From Lachnospiraceae bacterium (GTDB lineage Bacteria; Bacillota; Clostridia; Lachnospirales; Lachnospiraceae), in the NCBI GenBank assembly GCA_017439665.1, contig JAFSIS010000036.1, positions 1 to 38,858 on the forward strand: a stretch of 38,858 bases of DNA, written 5' to 3'. The notes beneath the pieces were generated by a model. It had not been told where the DNA came from, did not search any database, and saw nothing but the letters and a program-made list of their open reading frames with translations. This document shows positions 7,340-16,346 of the stretch, one piece after another; position 1 is the stretch's first letter; each line of letters starts with the position of its first letter. The position numbers and the translations under genes were made by a program.

Positions 7340-10252
7340 ATGAAGAAATTTCAGGCTTATGAAGTAATTGAAGAAAGAGAAATAGGAGAGCTTAGAAGTA
7401 AGGCCTTCCTGTGCAGACATAAAAAAACAGGCGCAAGAGTCATTCTTATGGAAAATGAGGATGACAACAAAGTATTTTATATCGGCTTTCGGACCACTCC
7501 CGAGGAAAGTACGGGAGTTTCTCACATTTTAGAGCATTCTGTGCTCTGTGGGTCAAAGCATTTTCCGGTAAAGGATCCTTTTATCGAACTGGCAAAGGGA
7601 TCTTTAAATACCTTTTTAAATGCCATGACCTATCCGGATAAGACGGTGTATCCGGTGGCCAGCTGCAACGACAAGGATTTTAAGAATCTGATGCACGTTT
7701 ACCTGGATGCAGTTTTTTATCCCAATATTTATGACCATGACCTGACCTTCAAGCAGGAGGGCTGGCATTATGAGATGGAGGATGAAAACAGTCCTTTAAC
7801 CATTAATGGTGTAGTTTATAACGAGATGAAGGGAGCCTTTTCCTCACCCGATGATGTATTGGAGAGAGAGATCTTAAACTCTCTTTTCCCTGATAATGCC
7901 TACCGTGAGGAATCCGGCGGAGATCCGGAGGATATCCCTAAGCTGACCTATGAACACTATATCAAGGTGCATCAGACCTATTATCATCCTTCCAACAGCT
8001 ATATCTACCTGTATGGAAATATGGATATGGGGGAGAGGCTGGAATTTCTGGATAGGGAATACCTTTCCAGGTTTGAGGCACTTGAGGTGGATTCAGAGGT
8101 TGCTTTGCAGAAACCCTTTGCTGCTCCGGTATTTCTGGAAAAACAGTTTTCTGTGACGGAGGAAGAGGAGCTTAAAGAAAATACTTATTTGAGTTACAAT
8201 ACGGCCATGGAGACCAATTTGAATCCCATGCATTATCTGGCCTTCAAGATCCTGGATTATGCCATCTGTTCTTCACCGGCAGCCCCACTGAAAAAGGCCC
8301 TTCTGGATGCGGGCATCGGTAAGGATGTGTACAGCTTCTATGACAGCGGGGTTAAACAGCCATATTTTAGTATTATATCCAAAAATACCGAAAAAGAACG
8401 AAGAGAGGAGTTTGTCCGCCTGATCGAAGCTACTCTGGAAAAACTCAGCAAAGAAGGAATCAATAAGGATTCCCTGAAGGCAGCCCTGAATTATTATGAG
8501 TTTAAATATCGGGAGGGAGATTTTGGTTCCTATCCGCCGGGACTGATGTATGGGCTCCAGATTCTGGACAGCTGGCTCTATGATGATGATAAGCCCTTTA
8601 TTCATGTGGCGGCTAATGAGACCTTCAAGGAGCTTAGAAGCAGGCTGGAAACCGGATATTTTGAAGGGCTGCTGGAAGAATATCTGTTAAAGAATACCCA
8701 TAAAACCATTTTGATGGTAGAGCCGGTGGTAAATCTTGCGGAAAAAAAAGAAGAGGCTCTTAAGAAGGAGTTGGAGGTTTACAGGGCCTCCTTAAACCCG
8801 GAAGAAATTCAAAAGATCGTAGAGGAAACGAAGGCACTGAGGGAGTATCAGGAGCAGGAAAATACTCCTGAAGAATTGGCCTGTATTCCTCTGCTGCATA
8901 GGGAGGATATTAAGAAAAAGACGGAGCCTCTCTGCTATGAAGTAAGAAAGGTCGGAGAGAACATCAGTCTTTATCATAACATATATACCAATGGAATCGG
9001 TTATTTCCGCCTGTTGTTCAAGGCAGGAAATGTACCTGCAGATATGCTCACCTGGCTGGGAGTACTGAAGCAGATCCTGGGCCTGGTGGATACCACAGCC
9101 CATTCCTATGGAGATCTGTACAATCAGATTCATATGGAGACCGGAGGAATCAGCCCTGCGGTAAATATTTACGTGAATTCTCAAAATCTGGAGGATATAC
9201 AGCTTACCTTTGAATGGAAGGTAAAGGCTTTGGAAACCAATCTGGAAAAAGCCTTCGGCCTGATGAAAGAGATCCTTCTGGATTCCCTGTTTACAGACGG
9301 AAAACGGCTCTATGAGATTCTGGCAGAAGCCAAGTCCAGAATGCAGGCCGATATGATCGGAGCCGGACACCGGGTAGCAGCAGGAAGAGCCACTTCGTAT
9401 TTCAGTTCCTCTGCAGCCTTACAGGAGGAGATCAGCGGCCTTCCTCTCTATCGGCTGGTGGCAGATCTGGAAAAGAATTTTGAAGAGAAAAAGGAAGAAT
9501 TACAGGAGAAGTTAAAGGCCCTTTGCAACATTTTATTTACCGGAGAGAATCTTATGTATGACTATACCGGAAGTGAGGAAGGCTATGAGGTCTTCAGCCG
9601 GGTAGTGGCAGATTTTTCCGCACAATTACCGAAGAAAGACAGGCAGCAGAGCGGGCTTTCCCTGAAAAAAGAAAAGAAGCAGGAGGGGCTGGTAACTGCC
9701 GGTCAGGTGCAGTATGTGGCCAAAGCCGGAAACTTTATTTCCAAAGGACTTCCCTATACAGGGGCACTGCGTGTACTGAAGGTGATCATGGGCTATGATT
9801 ACCTCTGGAATCAGGTCCGGGTAAAGGGAGGAGCCTATGGCTGTATGGCCGGCTTCGGAAAGAACGGAGACAGTTATTTTGTTTCCTACCGGGATCCCAA
9901 TCTGGAAAAAACCCTTCAGGTCTATCAGAAAGCAGCAGCATATCTGAAGGCCTTTACGGGAGAGGAAAGAACCATGACTCAGTATATCATCGGAGCAGTC
10001 AGCGATCTGGATGTGCCTCTGACACCACAGGCTAAAGGACTGCGTTCCTTAAGTGCCTATATGACCGGCCAGAGTGAGGAGGATTTTCAGAGAGAAAGAG
10101 ATCAGCTTCTTTCTGTAACAGGAGAAGAGATTCGCAGGATGGCAGCCTATGTGGAGGCAATTCTGGAGGATGACTGTCTCTGCGTGGTGGGGACCCGCAG
10201 TAAGATTGAGGAAAATGAGAAGCTCTTTGGTCGTGTGGAAAATCTGTTGTAG
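7340..10252 (+). CDS. M16C metalloprotease, PreP-like (insulinase family)
   Basis: This 970-residue zinc protease has the inverted zincin motif HILEH (H62, E65, H66) and the distal zinc ligand E162 in NEMKGAF. The length and two-half architecture match presequence-protease type M16C enzymes, which enclose short unfolded peptides in a chamber and degrade them. The C-terminal half carries the substrate-binding Arg/Tyr pair expected in RVKGGAYG near residues 827-834. No signal peptide is visible, so it is probably a cytoplasmic peptidase. The start is supported by GAGGAG 6 nt upstream, and the gene follows the sigma-like gene by 12 nt, implying co-transcription. The residues needed for catalysis are all present. 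The physiological substrates cannot be deduced. Confidence 0.93.
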   Translation: MKKFQAYEVIEEREIGELRSKAFLCRHKKTGARVILMENEDDNKVFYIGFRTTPEESTGVSHILEHSVLCGSKHFPVKDPFIELAKGSLNTFLNAMTYPDKTVYPVASCNDKDFKNLMHVYLDAVFYPNIYDHDLTFKQEGWHYEMEDENSPLTINGVVYNEMKGAFSSPDDVLEREILNSLFPDNAYREESGGDPEDIPKLTYEHYIKVHQTYYHPSNSYIYLYGNMDMGERLEFLDREYLSRFEALEVDSEVALQKPFAAPVFLEKQFSVTEEEELKENTYLSYNTAMETNLNPMHYLAFKILDYAICSSPAAPLKKALLDAGIGKDVYSFYDSGVKQPYFSIISKNTEKERREEFVRLIEATLEKLSKEGINKDSLKAALNYYEFKYREGDFGSYPPGLMYGLQILDSWLYDDDKPFIHVAANETFKELRSRLETGYFEGLLEEYLLKNTHKTILMVEPVVNLAEKKEEALKKELEVYRASLNPEEIQKIVEETKALREYQEQENTPEELACIPLLHREDIKKKTEPLCYEVRKVGENISLYHNIYTNGIGYFRLLFKAGNVPADMLTWLGVLKQILGLVDTTAHSYGDLYNQIHMETGGISPAVNIYVNSQNLEDIQLTFEWKVKALETNLEKAFGLMKEILLDSLFTDGKRLYEILAEAKSRMQADMIGAGHRVAAGRATSYFSSSAALQEEISGLPLYRLVADLEKNFEEKKEELQEKLKALCNILFTGENLMYDYTGSEEGYEVFSRVVADFSAQLPKKDRQQSGLSLKKEKKQEGLVTAGQVQYVAKAGNFISKGLPYTGALRVLKVIMGYDYLWNQVRVKGGAYGCMAGFGKNGDSYFVSYRDPNLEKTLQVYQKAAAYLKAFTGEERTMTQYIIGAVSDLDVPLTPQAKGLRSLSAYMTGQSEEDFQRERDQLLSVTGEEIRRMAAYVEAILEDDCLCVVGTRSKIEENEKLFGRVENLL

Positions 10253-10325
10253 GGATCTGGCCTGCGGGTGCTGATACTCAGACAGCATGGCAGTAAAATC
10301 TGAAATGACCATGGAGGCTACAGGG

Positions 10326-11363
10326 ATGAAGGAAAGAAAAATAAGGGACAAAAGAAGAAAAAATGTATGCAGGATACCCGGATTCAGTAAGAGAAACGCC
10401 TTGATCAGCCTTTCTCTGATCTGTCTGCTTGGTACACTGCTTACAGCCTGCGGGGCTTCCTCGCTAAGCTCGACGACCACCGCTGATATGGCTGCACAGG
10501 AAGTTGAGGTGTACTATGAAGAAGCAGCAGAAGCTGAGGCAGCCTATGAGGAAGCAGGGGTAAATACCTATAGTCTGGCAGAGGATACAACGATTGAAAG
10601 CCCTTCCGGGGAGAATACAAGGACTGACAGAAAGATGATCCGCACCGTGGATATGAACGTGGAAACAGAAAACTATGATCAGTTGATGGAGGAAATTGAA
10701 GCCAGAGTGAATGAGCTGGGAGGTTATATCGAGTTCAAGGAGGCTTACCACGGAAACCAGTACAACGTAGGAAACAGAAGTGCCAGTCTTCAGGTTCGGA
10801 TTCCGGCAGACAGAATGGATGAATTCACCGGAAAGGTGAAGGAGGCTGCCAATGTGGTGAGAGAAAGCGAATCGGTAGAGGATGTGACTCTCACCTATGT
10901 AGATCTGGAAAGCCATAAGAAAATGCTTGTAGCCGAGCAGGAACGTTTGCTGGAGCTTTTGGAGGAGGCCCAGAGCATAGAAGATATTATTGCTCTGGAA
11001 AGCCGTCTTTCCGAGGTTCGCTATCAGATCGAGAGTATGGAAGCGCAGCTGCGCACCTACGATAACCTGGTGGACTACAGTACCATCAATCTCTACATAC
11101 AAGAGGTGGAGCGCTATACGCCTGAACCTCAGGAGGGGGCTCTGGACCGGATTAAGAGCGGATTTAGTGAGAATGTTTACCGGGTAGGTAATGGAATCTG
11201 GAATTTTATCATTGAGTTTATCATTGCCATTCCTCTTCTGGTGGTATGGGCGATCATCGTCCTCATTATCGTTCTCCTGGTTTTGAGGATCAGAAATAGT
11301 CAGGAAAAGAGAAAAGAGAGAAAAGCGAAGATAAGGCGGGAGAAGGAAAATGAGCGAAAATAA
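10326..11363 (+). CDS. DUF4349 lipoprotein
   Basis: This protein has 345 residues from the ATG at 10326, chosen because GGAGG at 10313-10317 lies 8 nt upstream; a longer frame from 10287 has no ribosome site. A basic N-terminus and hydrophobic stretch lead to the lipobox LTAC with the lipidated Cys at residue 42, an unusually late position caused by a Lys/Arg-rich leader. The mature part has an acidic Ala/Glu-rich linker, then a DUF4349 domain (RKMIRTVDMNVETENYD onward) with a heptad-rich coiled coil around residues 195-250 (EQERLLELLEEAQ). A C-terminal transmembrane helix at about 285-315 is followed by a very basic tail (RKERKAKIRREK). It is thus tethered at both ends, with the domain outside. 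Its 3' end overlaps era by 14 nt. Its function is unknown. Confidence 0.85.
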   Translation: MKERKIRDKRRKNVCRIPGFSKRNALISLSLICLLGTLLTACGASSLSSTTTADMAAQEVEVYYEEAAEAEAAYEEAGVNTYSLAEDTTIESPSGENTRTDRKMIRTVDMNVETENYDQLMEEIEARVNELGGYIEFKEAYHGNQYNVGNRSASLQVRIPADRMDEFTGKVKEAANVVRESESVEDVTLTYVDLESHKKMLVAEQERLLELLEEAQSIEDIIALESRLSEVRYQIESMEAQLRTYDNLVDYSTINLYIQEVERYTPEPQEGALDRIKSGFSENVYRVGNGIWNFIIEFIIAIPLLVVWAIIVLIIVLLVLRIRNSQEKRKERKAKIRREKENERK

Positions 11364-12264
11364 TCATACGAATTATAAATCCGGGTTTGTCACTCTGATC
11401 GGCAGGCCCAATGTGGGAAAATCCACCCTGATGAACAGCCTGATCGGCCAGAAGATCGCTATCACCTCCCATAAACCCCAGACCACCAGAAACAGGATTC
11501 AAACGGTTTATACGGATGAGCGGGGGCAGATCGTCTTTCTGGACACTCCGGGAATCCACAAAGCAAAGAATAAGCTGGGAAACTACATGGTCCATGCAGC
11601 CAAAAGAACCATTTCTGAGGTGGATGTGATTCTTTGGCTGGTGGAGGCCTCCACCTTTATCGGGAGAGGGGACAGGCATATCCTGGAACAGTTAAAAACG
11701 GTAAATACACCAATCATTCTGGTGATCAATAAAATCGATACGGTAAAAAAGGAAGAAGTTTTCGGGATTATCGACATCTATCGCAGGGAACTGGATTTTG
11801 CCCAGATCGTTCCTGTATCTGCACTGAAAAAGAAGAATACTGAGGTGCTGATCGATTGTATCATGAAGTATCTTCCCTATGGTGTACCCTTTTATGATGA
11901 GGATACGGTTACGGATCAGCCCCAGAGGCAGATCGCAGCAGAGCTGATCCGGGAGAAGGTATTGAAGTGCCTGGATGAAGAGATTCCTCATGGAGTAGCA
12001 GTAGCCATCGACAGCATGAAGTGGAGAGGAAGAATCTGCCATATCGATGCTACCATCGTCTGTGAAAAGGACAGCCATAAGGGAATGATCATCGGAAAAC
12101 AGGGTCAGATGCTGAAAAAGATAGGTTCGCTTGCCCGTCCTGAAATTGAAGACATGCTGGAATGCCAGGTAAATCTGCAGCTTTGGGTAAGGGTGAAAAA
12201 GGATTGGCGGGACAGTGATTTCCTTCTGAAAAATTTCGGCTATAACCCCAAAGATAACGAATAG
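11350..12264 (+). CDS. era: GTPase Era, 16S rRNA/30S maturation
   Basis: This 304-residue GTPase has G1 GRPNVGKST (18-26), G3 DTPG, G4 NKID and a C-terminal KH RNA-binding domain with GMIIGKQGQMLKKIG. The length is standard for Era, which binds the 3' end of 16S rRNA and couples ribosome assembly to growth. GGAGAAGG lies just before the start, inside the end of the preceding lipoprotein gene (14-nt overlap), so translation of the two is probably coupled. It is followed by yqzL and recO, the same order as in Bacillus. Confidence 0.97.
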   Translation: MSENNHTNYKSGFVTLIGRPNVGKSTLMNSLIGQKIAITSHKPQTTRNRIQTVYTDERGQIVFLDTPGIHKAKNKLGNYMVHAAKRTISEVDVILWLVEASTFIGRGDRHILEQLKTVNTPIILVINKIDTVKKEEVFGIIDIYRRELDFAQIVPVSALKKKNTEVLIDCIMKYLPYGVPFYDEDTVTDQPQRQIAAELIREKVLKCLDEEIPHGVAVAIDSMKWRGRICHIDATIVCEKDSHKGMIIGKQGQMLKKIGSLARPEIEDMLECQVNLQLWVRVKKDWRDSDFLLKNFGYNPKDNE

Positions 12265-12366
12265 AAAATCAAAATAAGCAAACCCTAATCTATGTAAAAG
12301 GGATGGATGACCTGGCTGCAGGAAGGAAAATCCCACACTGAGAGGACAAGATTGGGGGATACGTTT

Positions 12367-12552
12367 ATGACAGAAAAAGCCTGCTGGAAACAGTTTATGA
12401 TCACCGGAAGGGTGGAGGATTATTTACAGTTTAAGGCAATAAAGGAAGATACCGAAGGTAAGAAAGAAACGAAGAAAGAAAGTAACTGTTCGGTTACGAA
12501 AGAGATTTTTCATGCAGGATCTGGTAAATGTGACCGGGATCGTCTTAAATAG
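12367..12552 (+). CDS. yqzL: YqzL-like small protein
   Basis: This 61-residue protein starts at the ATG at 12367, preceded by GGGGG at 12354-12358. Its first part has the pattern CWKQF..TGRVEDYLQFK, which resembles the short YqzL family (Trp, Phe, Thr-Gly, Tyr-Leu and Lys at fixed spacing), a gene found between era and recO in Bacillus. The tail is Lys/Glu rich and probably disordered. The 3' end overlaps recO by 41 nt, so recO may be translationally coupled to it. An earlier in-frame ATG at 12307 has no ribosome site. The molecular role of YqzL is not known to me; the call rests on motif and position. Confidence 0.65.
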   Translation: MTEKACWKQFMITGRVEDYLQFKAIKEDTEGKKETKKESNCSVTKEIFHAGSGKCDRDRLK

Positions 12553-13171
12553 TTCTCCTGTGGGAGAGTATGACCGACGCCTGGTCTTGTTGACAAAAGA
12601 AAGAGGGAAGATTACCGTTTTTGCCAAGGGAGCCAGGCGGCAGACCTCCAGACATATGGCAGCTGCCAATCTGTTTGTCTTCGGAGAGTTTACCCTTTAT
12701 CCCGGAAGAAGCTCTTACACATTGACGGAGGCAAAGATATCCAACTATTTTGAAGAGCTTCGTCTGGATTTTGAAGGTGCCTATTATGGGATGTATTTTT
12801 TGGAGATCGCAGACTATTACACCAGGGAAAACAATGATGAAACGGAAATGTTAAAGCTTCTGTACCAATCCCTGCGGGCTCTTTCGGTACCCAGTCTGGA
12901 CCGGCGCATGGTACGCAGTATCTTTGAGATCAAGGCCATCGTGGTCAACGGTGAATTTCCCGGCTTTCCTGTCCAGGGAGTCTGGCAGGAGACCACCAGA
13001 TACACGATACGCTACATAGAGGAGACGGAAATTGTGAAGCTGTATACCTTTACCCTCACGGAGGAGATTAAAAAGGAGCTGTATCTTCTGGCAGACCGGT
13101 ACAGGAAGAAATGTATGGACAGAAACTTCAAAAGTCTGGAGTTTCTGGAGCTGCTGGGAGAGGGAGACTAG
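12512..13171 (+). CDS. recO: DNA repair protein RecO
   Basis: This 219-residue protein has the N-terminal OB-fold of RecO (VTGIVLNSSPVGEYDRRLVL, then GKITVFAKGARR). RecO anneals complementary strands and loads RecA together with RecR. The C-terminal half is helical, but the zinc-finger Cys pairs found in many Firmicutes RecO proteins are absent: the expected site reads GEFPGFPVQGVWQE, and only one Cys (KKCMD) occurs near the end. It is also about 20-30 residues shorter than typical. There is only a weak ribosome site, in keeping with coupling to the overlapping upstream small gene. It is the last gene of the run before a terminator. Confidence 0.93.
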   Translation: MQDLVNVTGIVLNSSPVGEYDRRLVLLTKERGKITVFAKGARRQTSRHMAAANLFVFGEFTLYPGRSSYTLTEAKISNYFEELRLDFEGAYYGMYFLEIADYYTRENNDETEMLKLLYQSLRALSVPSLDRRMVRSIFEIKAIVVNGEFPGFPVQGVWQETTRYTIRYIEETEIVKLYTFTLTEEIKKELYLLADRYRKKCMDRNFKSLEFLELLGEGD

Positions 13172-13263
13172 CGTGCTGACATGTTGATTGTCAATGTGTC
13201 AGTACACCAGGGATAAAGTTTCAAGTATGTGCAGATGTAGATTCATATAGAAATCGCTTCAGG

Positions 13264-13307
13264 CAGGTGCCGGTATTTTCTTTCGGGAATTGCCGGCACT
13301 TGTTTTT
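13264..13307 (+). terminator. Terminator after recO
   Basis: A 10-bp G+C-rich stem (13264-13273 with 13293-13302, one G-T pair) is followed by TTTTT. A second, weaker hairpin (GTGCTGACA with TGTCAGTAC, 13173-13205) lies directly after the recO stop. Confidence 0.8.
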
Positions 13308-13315
13308 GCTGATGA

Positions 13316-13603
13316 TAGGATAAGATATTTTTTTCTTGCTTTCTTATCCTACAAAAACTGCCATTTATGGCCGGAGTAGCCATTCTTAAGGTCTAAAAAT
13401 AGGATAAAAAGATAGAAAATGATTATGTTTATCCTAAAAAACAACCAAAATTCATATGAAAAATCATAAATCAGGTGAGTTTATAGGATAAAAAAAGAAG
13501 AAAACACATTTTTTATCCTAAAAAGTCTGACGAACGTGAAAAGTAAGCGGCGATTCAATGAAAAAAGTAGGATATAAATCTCGATTTTTTTCTTTTTATC
13601 CTA
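13316..13603. repeat. Four tandem inverted repeats (TAGGATA/TATCCTA) at exact 84-nt period
   Basis: The core TAGGATA and its complement TATCCTA alternate eight times. Left arms begin at 13316, 13400, 13484 and 13568, which is a constant step of 84 nt. Right arms end at 13351, 13436, 13520 and 13603. Arms of each pair are complementary over 9, 9, 12 and about 10-11 bp, with arm centres 29-30 nt apart; most are extended by A or T runs. The loops and the 48-nt segments between pairs do not resemble each other. The array sits between the recO terminator and the glyS promoter. It may be a multi-site operator or a string of hairpins; no known element is recognised. Confidence 0.9.
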
Positions 13604-13606
13604 AAA

Positions 13607-13647
13607 ATGAGGGATTCAAGGACTGTACAATGAAAATTCTCCCTCAT
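13607..13647. other. Additional hairpin between array and glyS promoter
   Basis: An 8-bp perfect inverted repeat (ATGAGGGA at 13607-13614 with TCCCTCAT at 13640-13647) directly follows the last arm of the 84-nt array and ends about 30 nt before the -35 box of glyS. It has no T run, so it is not a typical terminator. Confidence 0.6.
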
Positions 13648-13677
13648 CAATGATATAGAACATACAAAAATTTTAAG

Positions 13678-13706
13678 TTGAAATCTCAAAACAGATTCGC
13701 TATAAT
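13678..13706 (+). promoter_or_regulatory. Sigma-A promoter of glyS
   Basis: TTGAAA (13678-13683) and TATAAT (13701-13706) are separated by 17 nt, a near-consensus promoter. The predicted start near 13713 leaves a leader of about 35 nt before the glyS ATG, too short for a T-box. Confidence 0.85.
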
Positions 13707-13747
13707 ATTTAGACGCAAATAGTACGTATATATGAGGAGGCAATATC

Positions 13748-15136
13748 ATGGAAAAGACGATGGAGAAGATTGTAGCTCTGGCAAAATCCAGAGGTTTTGT
13801 ATATCCCGGCTCCGAGATTTACGGCGGTCTCGCCAATACCTGGGACTACGGTAATCTGGGCGTGGAACTGAAAAATAACGTAAAAAAAGCATGGTGGCAG
13901 AAGTTCATCATGGAAAATCCTTATAATGTGGGTGTAGACTGTGCTATTTTGATGAATCCCCAGACCTGGGTGGCCAGCGGTCATTTGGGAGGTTTTTCCG
14001 ATCCGCTGATGGACTGTAAGGAATGCCATGAGCGTTTCCGTGCGGATAAATTGATCGAAGATTATGCAGCAGAGAAAGGAATCACTCTGGAGGGCAGCAT
14101 CGATGGATGGAGCCAGGAAGAGATGAAGGAATTTATTGAAACCAACAATGTTCCCTGTCCTACCTGTGGAAAGCATAACTTTACGGATATCCGTCAGTTC
14201 AATCTGATGTTCAAAACCTTCCAGGGAGTCACTGAGGATGCCAAGAATACAGTATATTTAAGACCAGAGACTGCCCAGGGTATTTTCGTTAATTTCAAGA
14301 ATGTACAAAGAACCTCCAGAAAGAAGATTCCCTTCGGTATCGGTCAGATCGGTAAATCCTTCCGTAACGAGATCACACCCGGCAACTTTACCTTCAGAAC
14401 CAGAGAGTTTGAACAGATGGAGCTGGAATTCTTCTGTGAGCCGGATACTGATCTGGAATGGTTTGCTTACTGGAAATCCTTCTGTATCAACTGGCTGCAG
14501 ACCCTGGGCATCAAGGAAGAAGAGATGCGGGTAAGAGACCACGACAAGGAGGAGCTTTCCTTCTATTCCAAAGCTACTACGGACATTGAATTCCTTTTCC
14601 CCTTCGGCTGGGGTGAGCTTTGGGGAATTGCCGACCGTACCGATTACGATCTGACCCAGCATCAGAATGTATCCGGTCAGGATATGTCCTATTTTGATGA
14701 TACCAAGGGAGAAAAGTACGTTCCCTATGTAATTGAGCCCTCTTTAGGGGCTGACCGTGTGGTTCTGGCCTTCCTTTGTGCTGCTTATGATGAAGAGGAG
14801 ATCGGGGAGGGAGATGTGCGTACCGTACTCCATTTCCATCCTGCTCTGGCTCCGGTAAAGATTGGTGTGCTTCCTCTTTCCAAGAAGCTGAATGAAGGAG
14901 CAGAGAAAATTTTTACCGAATTGAGCAAGAAATATAACTGTGAATATGATGACCGTGGAAATATCGGAAAGAGGTACCGTCGTCAGGATGAAATCGGAAC
15001 ACCCTTCTGTATCACCTATGACTTTGAATCCGAGGAGGATCAGAGTGTGACCGTCCGCTTCCGTGATTCCATGGAGCAGGAGAGGGTTAAGATCGCGGAC
15101 CTGGATGCTTATTTTGCAGACAAGTTCACATTTTGA
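13748..15136 (+). CDS. glyS: Glycyl-tRNA synthetase, single-chain class II
   Basis: This 462-residue class II synthetase charges tRNA-Gly. Class II motif 2 is seen in [20 protein letters not shown] and motif 3 in [13 protein letters not shown]; the glycine-specific PETAQGIF motif precedes them. It is the homodimeric type rather than separate alpha and beta chains. An insertion with CKEC and CPTCG holds two Cys pairs that may bind zinc (about residues 92-140). GAGGAGG at 13734-13740 lies 7 nt before the start. It has its own strong promoter. The gene order recO-glyS matches Bacillus recO-glyQS, but the T-box expected in Firmicutes is absent and the 84-nt array takes its place. Confidence 0.97.
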   Translation: MEKTMEKIVALAKSRGFVYPGSEIYGGLANTWDYGNLGVELKNNVKKAWWQKFIMENPYNVGVDCAILMNPQTWVASGHLGGFSDPLMDCKECHERFRADKLIEDYAAEKGITLEGSIDGWSQEEMKEFIETNNVPCPTCGKHNFTDIRQFNLMFKTFQGVTEDAKNTVYLRPETAQGIFVNFKNVQRTSRKKIPFGIGQIGKSFRNEITPGNFTFRTREFEQMELEFFCEPDTDLEWFAYWKSFCINWLQTLGIKEEEMRVRDHDKEELSFYSKATTDIEFLFPFGWGELWGIADRTDYDLTQHQNVSGQDMSYFDDTKGEKYVPYVIEPSLGADRVVLAFLCAAYDEEEIGEGDVRTVLHFHPALAPVKIGVLPLSKKLNEGAEKIFTELSKKYNCEYDDRGNIGKRYRRQDEIGTPFCITYDFESEEDQSVTVRFRDSMEQERVKIADLDAYFADKFTF

Positions 15137-15194
15137 TCCTATGCCAGCCGGAAGTCCTGCTTTCGGTCCTGCTTAAGGAAAGAAAGGATAGAGA

Positions 15195-16178
15195 ATGTCG
15201 ATTAGAATACACAACTTTATGGGAAGACTGGGTTGGGAGCTGCAGAAGCGGATTCCCAATCTTTCCAGCAACAGCTATCTGACTCTGCAGTTTTTATCAA
15301 GAAGGCGTTCCCAGAAAGAGTATATTGATTATTTTTATAAAAATGAGGGGGATGTCCCCTATCCGTTGGTGGTCAATCTGGAAACCATCAACCGCTGCAA
15401 CAGCACCTGTTCCTTTTGTACCGCAAATAAACATGCGGAAAAACGCCCTTATAAGCGAATGGAGGACCAGCTCTTCTACCGGATCATCGACCAGTTAAGA
15501 GACTGGGGCTATAAAGGTCATTTGACGCTTTATGGAAACAACGAGCCCTGGCTGGATACCCGGATCGTAGAGTTTCACAAGTATTGCAGGGAGCAGCTGC
15601 CGGATTGCTTCATTTTTATGTCTACAAACGGTCTTACCCTGGATATGGATAAGGTAAAGGCCATAACCCCTTATGTGGATCAGCTGATCATCAATAACTA
15701 CTGCCGGGACATGAAGCTTCATGCGAATATCCAAACGGTCTACGACTATATCAGGAAAAATCCGGCAGAGTTTGAAAAGGTGGATATTCTGGTCCAGATC
15801 CGTTATATGGATGCGGTCCTGACCAACCGGGCAGGCAGTGCACCCAATAAGAAAAACGAAACGAAAATCATCACCGAAACCTGTCTCATGCCCTTTACCG
15901 ACATTTTTATTTTTCCGGATGGAAGAATGGGAATCTGCTGCTGTGACAATTTTGAAGTGACCACCATGGCAGATCTGAATACGACTTCCATTAAGGATGC
16001 CTGGAACAGTGAGGAGTATAAGCGGGTAAGAGCAGCCATTAAAGAGGGGCGTCAGAACTATCCCTTCTGCAAGTACTGTGATTTTATAGATGCCGGTCTT
16101 AGAATGGATGCAGTGGACGATGTATTGAAAAATACGGGCACCATGAGAGGAGCCAGACAGTCACTTTTTTCAAAATAA
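15195..16178 (+). CDS. Radical SAM/SPASM protein of unknown substrate
   Basis: This 327-residue protein has the radical SAM cluster motif C68-x3-C72-x2-C75 in RCNSTCSFC, so it should bind a [4Fe-4S] cluster and cleave S-adenosylmethionine. A C-terminal SPASM-like region has Cys at 230 (TETCLMPFTDIFIF), three Cys in a row at 248-250 and C292/C295 (FCKYCDF), likely ligands for an auxiliary cluster. No precursor peptide, glycosyltransferase or transporter gene lies beside it, so peptide maturation or sugar modification cannot be chosen. It starts 58 nt after glyS with an AAAGGA ribosome site and could be read from the glyS promoter. Its stop codon abuts the palindromic element at 16181. Confidence 0.85.
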   Translation: MSIRIHNFMGRLGWELQKRIPNLSSNSYLTLQFLSRRRSQKEYIDYFYKNEGDVPYPLVVNLETINRCNSTCSFCTANKHAEKRPYKRMEDQLFYRIIDQLRDWGYKGHLTLYGNNEPWLDTRIVEFHKYCREQLPDCFIFMSTNGLTLDMDKVKAITPYVDQLIINNYCRDMKLHANIQTVYDYIRKNPAEFEKVDILVQIRYMDAVLTNRAGSAPNKKNETKIITETCLMPFTDIFIFPDGRMGICCCDNFEVTTMADLNTTSIKDAWNSEEYKRVRAAIKEGRQNYPFCKYCDFIDAGLRMDAVDDVLKNTGTMRGARQSLFSK

Positions 16179-16180
16179 GA

Positions 16181-16336
16181 GTAACGATTCAGAGCGAATT
16201 CGCAAAATCGCCTTTTCAAGGCTTTCCTTTTGCTCATGTTGGCTTCCCGCCCAATAAATTCATGTAGAAATCTGTTCTTGAATGCAAGCATTCATCACAA
16301 ATTTCCACATGAATTTGCTTGGCTCTGAATAGTTAC
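16181..16336. mobile_element. MITE-like palindromic element, about 156 bp
   Basis: Terminal inverted repeats of 15 nt match at 14 positions (16181-16195, beginning GTAAC, and 16322-16336, ending GTTAC). Nested inside are a 16-nt inverted repeat matching at 15 positions (16256-16271 with 16301-16316), a 7-bp hairpin (16279-16294) and a 5-bp hairpin (16210-16222). The element has no coding capacity. The flanks read AAATAAGA on the left (16173-16180, covering the upstream stop codon) and AAATAATGA on the right (16337-16345), which may be an imperfect target duplication. The right-end sequence CTGAATAGTTAC recurs, nearly unchanged, at 19541-19552 and 38530-38541. Confidence 0.6.
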
Positions 16337-16346
16337 AAATAATGAT

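Noticed and set aside
13316..13603. CRISPR array as an explanation for the 84-nt period
   Set aside because: Only 7-12 nt arms are conserved, the loops inside each pair differ, and there are no cas genes; period and arm layout do not fit a CRISPR repeat.
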